In this document: positions 8,626 through 17,016 of the stretch, in pieces
How the letters are laid out: each line of letters opens with the position of its first letter
How positions within the stretch are numbered: position 1 is the stretch's first letter
Assembly (NCBI GenBank): GCA_019353055.1
Contig: JABAHL010000004.1
Coordinates: forward strand, 1-64,000
DNA from: Faucicola osloensis_C
GTDB taxonomy: Bacteria; Pseudomonadota; Gammaproteobacteria; Pseudomonadales; Moraxellaceae
Direction: 5' to 3'
DNA: 64,000 nucleotides
Program-made: the position numbers and the translations under genes
The notes under the pieces: model-generated
What the model was told of the DNA's origin: nothing
The model's database searches: none
What the model saw: the letters and a program-made list of their open reading frames with translations, nothing else

Positions 8626-8852
8626 TGAAAGCTCCTATTATGATAAGTACAAGATCCTTTGCAAAAGCAAGGCAGTGAAAAAAGCAGAAAAAGTTGTCTA
8701 AAAAAGCCTGCCTAGTTTATCACTTGTCACCATCAAAGACCATAAATTTATGGGGTCAATTGTCGGGTGAGCTTGACAATTATGGGTTGAAGTAAGGCAA
8801 AGAACAAAATAAAAAACGCTTAAACCTAAGCAAAAATTGATACCGCGATCTC

Positions 8853-9626
8853 TCAATAATTGCCATCGATCAAAAACTGACTGGGACAGGTATAAGAGCG
8901 TGTGGCACATTGGGCAAAACGTCCGTTATTGTCATAACACACGTTGATATAGGTCAGTACAGATTGACCTGCACTATTTTTTTGACAGAAAAAATTAAAC
9001 GAGTTTGGCTTCATGCCAGGGTTTAAAGACATCAATTGGCGGCTCAAGCCATTGGACGCGAATCGATAACTGCGACCGCTACTGAGTTCTTTTGGCAGTT
9101 TTAATTGACTGGCAAGCGAGGTAATGGTGCGAAAATAAGTACCGGTACTTAGACCACTGCAGCGACCATACTGCTGCCAAATATTTTTGCGAATATTACC
9201 GTCTGGAATGACTTTTGAGGTGATCTTTTCTTGCAGTGGCGACATGCTGTAGCGGCTATTACTACAAGGCTGGTTCGCCACCCGATAAAAATTCACCGTC
9301 ATCGGATTGCCTTCGATACATTGGCGAATATTACCCATGTATGGGTTAAGCTTGCAGATGGCAGGGGATAATTCAACCCCTAAAACACTGTCGGCGTGGG
9401 CAGCTGAGGTTGCTAAAGCACCCATCACCGCCAAGCAGCCAACTGACAAATAGCCGCTAAACCTTGCGCTTTTTTGATGACTTGAGTTGATAACTAAACT
9501 CGCTAAATTTTCCGCCACCTCATCTTGAAACTTTGCTCTAATCTTTAACGACCCCAATGTGGCGGCGTGTGATGCCGCGTGCAAGTTGGTAAAATCGAGT
9601 AATGTTTTTAGACAAGATGACAGCAT
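8853..9626 (-). CDS. Exported RNase T2-like protein, probably lacking catalytic histidines
   Basis: A 257-residue protein with a hydrophobic export segment at about 60-79 ending Ala-Ala-His-Ala, followed by a Cys-rich mature part of about 180 residues with eight or more cysteines. It resembles a group in Acinetobacter and relatives that is annotated, from memory, as ribonuclease T2 family. The clue is IWQQYGRCSG followed by a TYFRTI segment, which sits where RNase T2 enzymes have the second catalytic motif, and an MSPLQEKI...VIPD segment. The histidines of the two catalytic motifs (HGLWP and EWxKHG) are not visible. The N-terminus is odd: about 58 residues precede the signal core and no good internal start exists. 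Fold and role are inference. Confidence 0.5.
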   Translation of the reverse strand: MLSSCLKTLLDFTNLHAASHAATLGSLKIRAKFQDEVAENLASLVINSSHQKSARFSGYLSVGCLAVMGALATSAAHADSVLGVELSPAICKLNPYMGNIRQCIEGNPMTVNFYRVANQPCSNSRYSMSPLQEKITSKVIPDGNIRKNIWQQYGRCSGLSTGTYFRTITSLASQLKLPKELSSGRSYRFASNGLSRQLMSLNPGMKPNSFNFFCQKNSAGQSVLTYINVCYDNNGRFAQCATRSYTCPSQFLIDGNY

Positions 9627-9865
9627 AGCAATTAAACCAAATAGTCGATGATTAAAAACAAGCAGGTTGCTTTAACGTTTACAGTGAGCTTTTAAATTTA
9701 CAGTGAGCTTTTAAAATAGACGTGATAAAAATGGCATTGACTTATCAATTTTTTGTTTGAAATAACTAAATTTTTGTCAAACGAAACTAATGTTTATGCG
9801 TCATGCCAATTTTTTGAAATCATACTAACTAGGTCAGATTTTGTAAACCCTGTATATACTAAAAG
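9627..9865. other. Gap upstream of the RNase T2-like gene, with a 19-bp tandem repeat
   Basis: AT-rich gap. It contains a perfect 19-bp tandem duplication (9678-9696 and 9697-9715, unit TTTACAGTGAGCTTTTAAA) about 50 bp upstream of the RNase T2-like start codon. The promoter for that gene presumably lies here but could not be fixed. Confidence 0.6.
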
Positions 9866-9912
9866 ACAACAGTAATTTATTGACCATTATCAATCAATTA
9901 GCTGTTGTTTTT
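9861..9912 (-). terminator. Terminator after the Slt transglycosylase gene
   Basis: A long stem: ACAACAG (9866-9872) pairs with CTGTTGT (9902-9908), extended inward by TAATTTATTGA against TCAATCAATTA with one mismatch and one bulge. On the minus strand it ends in TCTTTT. It lies just past the slt stop codon at 9949. Confidence 0.75.
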
Positions 9913-9948
9913 GCGAAGATTTAGCAGGTTTATTTAATTCAGATTAAT

Positions 9949-11934
9949 TTAATATTTAGCAGCAATGGTACCCATACGCTGAGTAATCGGTTGGTTATTA
10001 CCGCCAAGAAGCACATCATAATTGGTGGCATTTTCCATCACGGCTTTGACATAATTGCGCGTTTCTGAATAAGGAATGGTCTCAACATACTGATCGGCGG
10101 CTAGGCTACCATTCTCAGGTTGCCAAGTTTTGGCCTTACCTGGCCCTGCATTGTAGCCCGCGGTGGCTAATACAGGCTGACCGCCCAATTTATTTAAAAT
10201 ATCGCCCATGTAATACGTACCATAGCGGATATTGGTATCACCCCCTGCGACGCGAGATGGCTCATACGGTTCGCCCAATTTACGTGCGATATAGCGCGCG
10301 GTGTCTGGCATGATTTGCATCAACCCCCCTGCCCCAACACCCGAACGCGCGCCGATATTAAAACGGCTCTCTTGACGCATGATGCCATACGCCCATGCAG
10401 GATCGATTCCCGCTTGGCGGCTGTATTGCACGACACTAGACTGATGGGGCATTGGGAATGCCAGTGCCGAATTTGGAATCGTTTTGGTGGATTCCAATGC
10501 GTAGATAGCACGGTCATACCATCCCATGTCCGATGCAGTTTGCGCCGCTGCCAAAATCATCGTCTCATCACCACGGTCTCGTGCCTTTTTTACCGCCCAG
10601 TTCCATTCACGGTTGGTATAGGCAGGATTGGCGGCGAGTTTATAGAGGGTAAATGCGCGATTAAAGAAACTATCGTTTGCGAGGCGTGAGTAATCACTAT
10701 TGCTCACCGGTGGATTGGTCGGCAATCGGTCAAACCGCTGCCCCAGTTGGTCTTTGGCGAGCAGTCCATAATAGTCATTGGTTTGCGCCAATTGACTAAA
10801 TAGCTGATTGGCTTGTTGACGCTGCTGGTTAGTGCCGCCCAATTTGTAGGCTTTGGCAAGCCAATATTGCCATATCGGTTGCTGCTGATTTTTATAGTCC
10901 ATTGCGCCAATGGCTTGTGCCAAATCTGACCATCGGCTATAGCGTATCGCTGCTTGGGCATAGTTTTCGGCTTCTTCATTGTTAAATGGTACGCCCAGAC
11001 TTTTTTGCATCCAATCAACCGCGTCACTACTAAAACCTTGATCGGTATTGACGCTCATCCTTGCCACGCCCAAGGTACGGTAGGCATATTGACGGGTTTT
11101 GGCATCAAAAAACTGCGGGTTTCGCCCCAAATCATAGTTGAGCTGCATCGCCGCTTCACTGACAGATTTTTTGGCAAGTTGCCCTAAACCGTATAGATAT
11201 AAATATCGATTGCTGGCGGTTGCTGGCATACTTCCAATTTGTGAGAAAAACGCATTGGGACTGCTACTGATGCTCATAAGCTGATTGTAGCTCAGCTGCA
11301 CGCCCAATCGGCTGGCAAGCTGCACGATGTCACCATTGTTGCCCGTGCGTAGCATACGATACAGTCGCTGCTCACGGTCATCATTGCTAACCATGCGATT
11401 GCCATTGAGCTCTGTCGCCAACTGTTGGCAAAGCTGCGGCAGTTTTTTATCCGTGTTGAGCCAAACATTACCTTTTTCGGTATAAGCGCGCATGCTATCG
11501 CCACCGTGATTAAAGCCTAACGCAATGGCACAAGCTTCACTCGCATCAGGATTGGTCACATAGCTCGCCACTTGTCTAACTGCATCATAATCACCCATCC
11601 GCGCTTTGGTTTCTGCATAATCTGCCGCCAATTTTTCTGCCATCGCAGTTTGTGGATAACGGTTGGCAAAACTTACAATCGCTGATGCAGGCTGGGCGTC
11701 TAAGTCTTTATTGAGCTGCCAATACTCTGGATACATGTCTAGACTACCACCCGCCATCATTTGCTGATAGTTGCCCATTTGCGATAAGTTGCCGCGGCTA
11801 GCTTCACGTTCGGCTTGGTTAAAATAACTATCTGCCGTGCTAGGCGTCCCTACAGAATAGCTACTTGCACAAGCAGATTCTGCAAAAACAGCAATCACAC
11901 CGCATGAAATCATCGAAAGCTTGAGATTTTTCAT
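9949..11934 (-). CDS. slt: Soluble lytic murein transglycosylase, Slt70 type
   Basis: A 661-residue periplasmic exo-transglycosylase. A signal peptide occupies about residues 1-24 (ending Ala-Cys-Ala-Ser). The mature protein has a long alpha-helical superhelix (about 30-490) of the Slt70 U/L type, then a C-terminal SLT catalytic domain. Catalytic Glu522 lies in RQESRFN, followed by GAGGLMQIMPDTA and ATAGYNAGPGKAKTW. Length and architecture match E. coli Slt70. It is the second SLT-domain enzyme in the window and differs from the short one at 5202 by carrying the superhelix. Transcribed alone, with a terminator downstream. Confidence 0.9.
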   Translation of the reverse strand: MKNLKLSMISCGVIAVFAESACASSYSVGTPSTADSYFNQAEREASRGNLSQMGNYQQMMAGGSLDMYPEYWQLNKDLDAQPASAIVSFANRYPQTAMAEKLAADYAETKARMGDYDAVRQVASYVTNPDASEACAIALGFNHGGDSMRAYTEKGNVWLNTDKKLPQLCQQLATELNGNRMVSNDDREQRLYRMLRTGNNGDIVQLASRLGVQLSYNQLMSISSSPNAFFSQIGSMPATASNRYLYLYGLGQLAKKSVSEAAMQLNYDLGRNPQFFDAKTRQYAYRTLGVARMSVNTDQGFSSDAVDWMQKSLGVPFNNEEAENYAQAAIRYSRWSDLAQAIGAMDYKNQQQPIWQYWLAKAYKLGGTNQQRQQANQLFSQLAQTNDYYGLLAKDQLGQRFDRLPTNPPVSNSDYSRLANDSFFNRAFTLYKLAANPAYTNREWNWAVKKARDRGDETMILAAAQTASDMGWYDRAIYALESTKTIPNSALAFPMPHQSSVVQYSRQAGIDPAWAYGIMRQESRFNIGARSGVGAGGLMQIMPDTARYIARKLGEPYEPSRVAGGDTNIRYGTYYMGDILNKLGGQPVLATAGYNAGPGKAKTWQPENGSLAADQYVETIPYSETRNYVKAVMENATNYDVLLGGNNQPITQRMGTIAAKY

Positions 11935-12192
11935 AATAATTGGTAAGACCTTTAACTAGGATAAATAAATAGGATAAATAGGCAAAAAATGACAAAAGTA
12001 ATGTAAAAATGGTTAACCTTGCTGAAGCGATTATAACGATTGTCCACTAAAAAACATTTACCCAAATCTCAACTAATTGTATAAAAATGTTGCAGCGTAT
12101 TTTATATAACTAATAGTTTTTTATTTTTAAATTTAATTAACTATAAATCATAAATTATTTCGCTTATGATGAGTCTATTATTACCAAACTAG

Positions 12193-12966
12193 ATGCGACA
12201 AGCCATGACCCATACCCAACACGCCCTAAATATTCAACAATACCAAGACAAATCCCACAACTACCTTAATAGCGCTGTCCATGCGCAAGGCGCTGAGTTC
12301 GACAAAATAAAGCAGTTGATTGAGACGCACAAGCTTAAGTATATATTGGATTTGGGCTGTGGCGGTGGGCACGTCAGTTATCAGGTGGCGCCTGTTGCCA
12401 CATCAGTGATTGCTTATGACATTACCCCTACGATGACCGAAGTTGTCGCCCGCCAAGCCAAAACACGCGGCTTAACCAATATCACCACACAAATCGGTAC
12501 GGCAGAAAAATTACCCTTTGCCGACCACCAATTTGATGCCATTATCACGCGCTATTCTGCGCACCATTGGCAGAATGTACCACAAGCGCTGTTTGAAATG
12601 CATCGCGCCCTAGCTCCGGATGGCAAAGTGGTGATTGTCGATGTATTGGGCAATAGCAATCCTGTGCTCAATAATTTTTTACAGACCATTGAAACCATCC
12701 GCGATCCCAGTCATGTCAAAGATTATAGTCTTGCCGAGTGGTTGTATTTTGCAGAAATCACCGGCTTTTGCGTGGCGACTGTCGAGATGCAAAAACTGGC
12801 GTTAAATTTTGACAGTTGGGTCGCCCGTATGCATACCCCTGATACCAGCATACAAGTGATTCGAGCCTTACAAAAAAATTGTGCCGCGCCTGTTAGACAA
12901 TATTTTGAGATAGATGATGCTGGCAATTTTAGTACCGATGTTATTTATTTAGTACTGTCAAAATAA
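12193..12966 (+). CDS. Class I SAM-dependent methyltransferase
   Basis: A 257-residue methyltransferase of the Methyltransf_11/UbiE-like group. Motif I is ILDLGCGGGHVSYQ (about 51-64), motif II is VIAYDITPTM, and the post-motif segment is FDAIITRYSAHHW. The closest general match is the YcgJ-like group of small-molecule methyltransferases; the substrate cannot be stated. Start codons at 12193 and 12205 both lack a clear ribosome site; the first is used here. It lies just before miaB on the same strand, but miaB has its own extended -10 promoter. Confidence 0.75.
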   Translation: MRQAMTHTQHALNIQQYQDKSHNYLNSAVHAQGAEFDKIKQLIETHKLKYILDLGCGGGHVSYQVAPVATSVIAYDITPTMTEVVARQAKTRGLTNITTQIGTAEKLPFADHQFDAIITRYSAHHWQNVPQALFEMHRALAPDGKVVIVDVLGNSNPVLNNFLQTIETIRDPSHVKDYSLAEWLYFAEITGFCVATVEMQKLALNFDSWVARMHTPDTSIQVIRALQKNCAAPVRQYFEIDDAGNFSTDVIYLVLSK

Positions 12967-12993
12967 TCCCTACCGCATCTTGCCAAAAAAATC

Positions 12994-13002
12994 TGTTATA
13001 AT
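12994..13002 (+). promoter_or_regulatory. Extended -10 promoter of miaB
   Basis: TGTTATAAT is a perfect extended -10 element, 37 bp before the miaB start codon. No good -35 is seen at 17 bp, which is typical for extended -10 promoters. Predicted leader about 30 nt. Confidence 0.5.
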
Positions 13003-13039
13003 TAAGGGTTTATTTTAGGCGAAACATTTAGGTGTAGTC

Positions 13040-14506
13040 ATGACAGTTGCTACTTTTGACCCAAAAGCACAGATTTCCAAAACTCAAAATTTGGTAACGC
13101 CAACGCTAGTGACGAGTGTTGAACCCACCATGCCACCAGCGCATACTCGTGTCAAACGCGTGTTTATCGAGACCCAAGGCTGTCAGATGAATGTGTACGA
13201 CTCTGAAAAAATGGCAGATGTGCTAGGCGACTCCCATGGCATGGTGCTGACGGACAATCCTGAAGAAGCCGATGTGCTGCTCATGAATACCTGCTCGATT
13301 CGTGAAAAAGCGCAAGAAAAAGTATTTTCTGAACTCGGACGCTGGAAAAAGCTTAAAGAGAAAAACCCGAATTTGGTCATCGGTGTGGGTGGCTGCGTGG
13401 CGTCACAAGAAGGCGATAAAATCCAAAGCCGTGCTCCGCATGTCGATATGGTGTTTGGACCGCAAACCTTGCATCGCCTGCCAGAACTGTATGACCAATC
13501 CACCAAACAGCTGGATGTCAAACCCAAAAACCGTATCGGCGTCGTCGATGTGTCTTTCCCAAGTATTGAAAAATTTGATTTTTTACCCGAGCCCAAAGTA
13601 GAAGGGTTTAAGGCGTTTGTATCCATCATGGAAGGCTGCTCAAAATACTGCTCATTTTGCGTGGTGCCTTACACTCGAGGCGAAGAAATCTCGCGCCCAC
13701 TCGATGACGTACTGGCTGAGATTGACAGCCTTGCCAGCCAAGGGGTACGTGAAGTAACGCTATTGGGGCAAAACGTCAATGGCTACCGCGGCGAAAAACA
13801 CGATGGCACGATTTGCCGTTTTAGTGAATTATTGCATTATGTGGCGCACGTTGACGGCATTGAACGCATTCGCTATACCACCAGCCATCCACTGGAATTT
13901 AGCGATGATATCATTGAAGCGTATGCCAAAATACCAAAACTGGTATCCCACCTGCACCTACCTGTGCAAAGTGGCTCCAACGCTATCCTAGCCGCCATGA
14001 AGCGTAACCACACTATTGATATTTACATTGAGCAAATCCGCAAGCTACGCGCGGTGCGCCCTGATATGTATTTATCAAGCGATTTTATTATCGGGTTTCC
14101 CAATGAAACCGACCAAGATTTCCAAGATACGCTCAATCTTGCCAAAGATTTGGATTTTGACCATTCGTATAGCTTTATTTATTCCAAGCGCCCTGGTACG
14201 CCTGCGTCAGACTTGCCCGACAATATCGATATAGCAACCAAAAAAGCCCGTTTGGCTGAGTTTCAAAAGGTGATTGTCGATTCGACTTGGGCAAAAACCC
14301 AAGGCATGGTGGGTCAAACCGTGCGTGTGCTGGTGGAGCAACATGGCGACCGCAATCCTGAATTTTTGATGGGAACGGCAGATAATACGCGAACGGTATT
14401 GTTCAAAGGCGATGACACGTTGATTGGTAAACTGGTGATGGTAAAAGTCACGCGAGCCATGAGTCCGCATTTGGTGGAAGGTGAGTTGGTGGAGGTTTTA
14501 GGTTAA
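13040..14506 (+). CDS. miaB: tRNA methylthiotransferase MiaB
   Basis: A 488-residue radical-SAM enzyme that adds the 2-methylthio group to i6A37 of tRNAs reading UNN codons. The N-terminal UPF0004 domain carries cysteines 48, 85 and 119 for the auxiliary 4Fe-4S cluster. The radical-SAM motif CSKYCSFC places Cys200, Cys204 and Cys207. A TRAM domain ends the protein (about 425-488). Compared with E. coli MiaB, about 35 extra N-terminal residues precede the first conserved strand (VKRVFIETQGCQMN). It is followed four bases later by an orphan gene; miaZ/ybeZ (phoH) does not follow, as it often does elsewhere. Confidence 0.96.
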   Translation: MTVATFDPKAQISKTQNLVTPTLVTSVEPTMPPAHTRVKRVFIETQGCQMNVYDSEKMADVLGDSHGMVLTDNPEEADVLLMNTCSIREKAQEKVFSELGRWKKLKEKNPNLVIGVGGCVASQEGDKIQSRAPHVDMVFGPQTLHRLPELYDQSTKQLDVKPKNRIGVVDVSFPSIEKFDFLPEPKVEGFKAFVSIMEGCSKYCSFCVVPYTRGEEISRPLDDVLAEIDSLASQGVREVTLLGQNVNGYRGEKHDGTICRFSELLHYVAHVDGIERIRYTTSHPLEFSDDIIEAYAKIPKLVSHLHLPVQSGSNAILAAMKRNHTIDIYIEQIRKLRAVRPDMYLSSDFIIGFPNETDQDFQDTLNLAKDLDFDHSYSFIYSKRPGTPASDLPDNIDIATKKARLAEFQKVIVDSTWAKTQGMVGQTVRVLVEQHGDRNPEFLMGTADNTRTVLFKGDDTLIGKLVMVKVTRAMSPHLVEGELVEVLG

Positions 14507-14510
14507 GATA

Positions 14511-14825
14511 ATGGCATTTGACATGTGGTTTGATTGTGACAATGAGAAAATTAATTGTCAAATTTCGCATGAGGACGAACGTATTTTACGTTTAGCCGAA
14601 GGTAACACTAACTTTTCAACGCTTACTTGGCTACTAGATAACTTCTATAATGACCCAGTGATTTATCCGAATGTTGCTAAATCACTGGTCGTTGAATTAA
14701 ATAATTTGGCAGACTATTTTGCGAAAAATAACCATAAGCAATCTATCACTCACTGTCAGAAAATCGAAAACTTTATCCGTTTGTCAATTGAAAAAATGCA
14801 AGTTATTCATTGCATCAGTGACTAA
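14511..14825 (+). CDS. Orphan small protein downstream of miaB
   Basis: A 104-residue protein that I do not recognise. It begins MAFDMWFDCDNEKI, includes an ISHEDERILRLAEGNTNF stretch and a helical Leu-rich centre (NVAKSLVVELNNLADYF), and is rich in Asn and Ile with no signal peptide or membrane segment. It starts four bases after the miaB stop, so it is probably read from the miaB transcript. Base composition is clearly more AT-rich than miaB. With the toxin-antitoxin pair beside it on the other strand, this suggests a recently acquired islet. The shape is compatible with a small immunity-type protein, but that is only a guess. Confidence 0.6.
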   Translation: MAFDMWFDCDNEKINCQISHEDERILRLAEGNTNFSTLTWLLDNFYNDPVIYPNVAKSLVVELNNLADYFAKNNHKQSITHCQKIENFIRLSIEKMQVIHCISD

Positions 14826-14835
14826 AACACATAAT

Positions 14836-15036
14836 TTAAACAGTAGATTGTGTGTGAATTTTCATCGCCATTACTTGGCGAATCATTTCACTGATATGTT
14901 TTTTAGTATCATCATCTTGGGTTATAAGCCAATCACTCACATCTTTATCCAGCAAATGCTGTTGTTCTCGCAACCGATTAAGATGAGAAATTTGTGTCGC
15001 TCTTTGAGCATTTGAGAAATCGTATTCAGTTTGCAT
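14836..15036 (-). CDS. Putative antitoxin partner of BrnT
   Basis: A 66-residue protein encoded directly after and overlapping the BrnT-like gene by 11 bp. It opens MQTEYDFSNAQRATQ, which matches the YDFSxAxR opening of antitoxins paired with BrnT toxins. The second half (LDKDVSDWLITQDDDTKKHISEMIRQVM) resembles the C-terminal helices of ribbon-helix-helix antitoxins. The usual basic strand before the LDxDV segment is short or missing. A good ribosome site (AGGAAA) precedes ATG 15036. The overlap implies translational coupling and joint autoregulation. Confidence 0.65.
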   Translation of the reverse strand: MQTEYDFSNAQRATQISHLNRLREQQHLLDKDVSDWLITQDDDTKKHISEMIRQVMAMKIHTQSTV

Positions 15037-15292
15037 ATTGTTTTTCCTCGTTTTTGGTTGCTTTTCGTGCAGATATTAACCGAATCATATCATCATTATC
15101 CACATAGCAATAGACAACAACTAATAAGCGATTTGCCATTCCTAATAATACAAATCTTGGTTCATCTTGGTCAAAATCTTCACGTACTAGCGCATTCGGG
15201 TCAAGTAATGCAATTTTTGCTTCATCAAAACTTACACCATGTTTGATTTTATTACTCTCAGCTTTATTTTGGTCAAAAGTTATTTGTATCAA
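15026..15292 (-). CDS. brnT: BrnT family toxin
   Basis: An 88-residue protein of the BrnT/DUF497 family, RelE-like RNase toxins of type II toxin-antitoxin systems. Family marks: ITFDQNKAESNKIKHGVSFDEA at the start, a DEPRFVLLG block, VVVYCY, and RLISARKATKNEEKQY at the end, which contains the conserved Arg/Ser-Ala-Arg core. The predicted start is TTG 15292, since no ATG fits the family's N-terminus; an AGGT lies nine bases upstream. Order is toxin first, antitoxin second, as in brnTA operons. Both genes are AT-rich relative to gspE and miaB, consistent with acquisition. Expression is probably autoregulated by the complex, but no operator was located. Confidence 0.82.
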   Translation of the reverse strand: MIQITFDQNKAESNKIKHGVSFDEAKIALLDPNALVREDFDQDEPRFVLLGMANRLLVVVYCYVDNDDMIRLISARKATKNEEKQYAN

Positions 15293-15337
15293 TTTAGCGA
15301 CCTATATTCATTTTTTCATTAACACTAGAAAAATATA

Positions 15338-16843
15338 TCACATCTCTTTTTCTTTAGTGACACGTAATACTTCTTCCAATGTAGTTTTGCCTGCCAACAC
15401 TTTTTTGAGTCCATCGGCGCGAATGGATGGTGTTTTGCTACGGGCATAGCTTTCAAGCTCAAACTCCGCTGTTTGGCTATGAATCAATTGTCGCAGTTTG
15501 TCATCCACAGGCACCACTTCATAAATCGCAGTACGTCCCCGAAATCCCGATTGATTGCACTTTTCGCAGCCCACAGGTTTTGGCAGTTTAATCTCCCCGA
15601 TTTCGCCTATTTCAGTAAAAATCTGCGTTTGATAGGCATCGGCAAGCGTCCATGTATGACAATGCGGACACAAGGTGCGCACTAGTCGCTGTGCCACCAC
15701 GCCAATGAGGCTCGATGACAGCAAAAACGGCTCAACCCCCATATCTTGTAGCCGCGTCACCGCACCAATCGCGGTGTTGGTATGCAGGGTTGAGAGTACC
15801 AAGTGACCTGTGAGTGACGCTTGCACCGCAATTTCCGCGGTCTCTAAATCGCGAATCTCCCCCACCATCACCACATCAGGGTCTTGACGTAGCATGGCTC
15901 GCAGGCTATGGGCAAAGGTCATGTCTACTTTATTATTGACTTGGGTTTGCCCAATACCATCTAGCTGAAACTCAATCGGGTCTTCAGCGGTCAAAATATT
16001 ACGGGTGTTATCGTTCAAATCCGTCAACGCCGCATACAGCGTCGTGGTTTTGCCCGAACCTGTCGGACCTGTGACAAGAATAATGCCATGCGGACGATGG
16101 ATTAAGCGTTTAAGCTCGCTATAATCATTGTCTGACAAACCCAAATAGGTCATATTTAATCGACCCGCCTGTTTATCCAAAAGCCGCATCACCACACGTT
16201 CACCAAAATTTGATGGCAAGGTCGACACCCGCACATCCACCTCTCTCCCAGCAAGACGTAATGAGATGCGTCCATCTTGCGGCACCCGTTTTTCGGCGAT
16301 ATCGAGTTTTGCCATCACCTTAATACGCGACACCAGTAGTGGTGACAGCTCCCGTTTTGGACTGACGATTTCTTTGAGTATGCCATCTACCCGAAAGCGC
16401 ACCGATAGCCGTTTTTCAAAGGTTTCGATGTGAATATCTGAGGCGTTTAGGCGGATGGCTTCGGACAGTAGCGCGTTGATTAGCCGAATGATGGGCGCGT
16501 CATCTTCTTGGTCCATCAAGTCTTCCGTTTCGGGGACACTGTCAGCAAGACTCATCAAATCGGGATGGTCTTCAAGCCCAGCGGCAATATGCTGAGATTC
16601 CCCTGTGTTGCCTGCATAGACAGCGGCTAACTGCTTTTCAAAATCGTCACTTTGCGCCATGGCAAAATTCAATGGCAGCGGTACCCCTGCTTGACTGGCA
16701 AAACGGTTGGCTTCGTTGATGGCTTCCATAGGGGTATCCGCCGTCATCAACAACGTCGGCGGGTCAGTCAAATCTTGCGAGTATTGCAACAGCAGTTGAT
16801 GACGTTTGGCAAAACTATAGGGCAAGGCAATCGGATTTAGCAT
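15338..16843 (-). CDS. gspE: Type II secretion / type IV pilus assembly ATPase GspE-like
   Basis: A 501-residue secretion ATPase of the GspE/PilB family, which powers extension of a pseudopilus or pilus. An N-terminal GspE-type domain (1-110) is followed by the catalytic core: SDIHIE (135-140), Walker A GPTGSGKT (259-266), the Asp box VMVGEIRDLETAEIA, and the His box TGHLVLSTLHTN. A tetracysteine zinc knuckle (CPHC...CEKC) sits near the C-terminus, as in GspE and PilB. ATG 16843 gives the family-like N-terminus; the frame extends 50 codons further upstream without family similarity. It stands alone, with no gsp or pil neighbours. GspE is favoured over PilB by length, and the lipase in this window is a plausible type II substrate. 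Confidence 0.82.
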   Translation of the reverse strand: MLNPIALPYSFAKRHQLLLQYSQDLTDPPTLLMTADTPMEAINEANRFASQAGVPLPLNFAMAQSDDFEKQLAAVYAGNTGESQHIAAGLEDHPDLMSLADSVPETEDLMDQEDDAPIIRLINALLSEAIRLNASDIHIETFEKRLSVRFRVDGILKEIVSPKRELSPLLVSRIKVMAKLDIAEKRVPQDGRISLRLAGREVDVRVSTLPSNFGERVVMRLLDKQAGRLNMTYLGLSDNDYSELKRLIHRPHGIILVTGPTGSGKTTTLYAALTDLNDNTRNILTAEDPIEFQLDGIGQTQVNNKVDMTFAHSLRAMLRQDPDVVMVGEIRDLETAEIAVQASLTGHLVLSTLHTNTAIGAVTRLQDMGVEPFLLSSSLIGVVAQRLVRTLCPHCHTWTLADAYQTQIFTEIGEIGEIKLPKPVGCEKCNQSGFRGRTAIYEVVPVDDKLRQLIHSQTAEFELESYARSKTPSIRADGLKKVLAGKTTLEEVLRVTKEKEM

Positions 16844-16948
16844 AGGGATTATCGAATGAAATAAGCCAAGAAAAGATGCGTTCCATTGTAGCTTATCAAC
16901 AGGACAAATCCTACCAAGGCGCACAAAAAGACCCTGAGACAAGCTATA

Positions 16949-16960
16949 TTTTGTTATACT
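16949..16960 (+). promoter_or_regulatory. Extended -10 promoter of thiG
   Basis: TTGTTATACT contains an extended -10 element (TGTTATACT), about 60 bp before the thiG start codon. No TPP riboswitch sequence is visible in the short leader. Confidence 0.4.
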
Positions 16961-17016
16961 AAAGCGTTTTTTACTGATTGATAACCATGACAATCAAAAT
17001 CTAAAAAGGGATGACA

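Noticed and set aside
13183..13629. 148-codon minus-strand frame opposite miaB
   Set aside because: It is antisense to the radical-SAM gene; Ser/Thr-rich composition reflects the complement of miaB codons.
14719..15015. 98-codon plus-strand frame overlapping the orphan gene and the antitoxin
   Set aside because: It is out of frame with the orphan and antisense to the antitoxin; no ribosome site.
16960..17016. TPP riboswitch upstream of thiG
   Set aside because: The leader is too short (about 50 nt) and lacks the conserved CUGAGA-type block.
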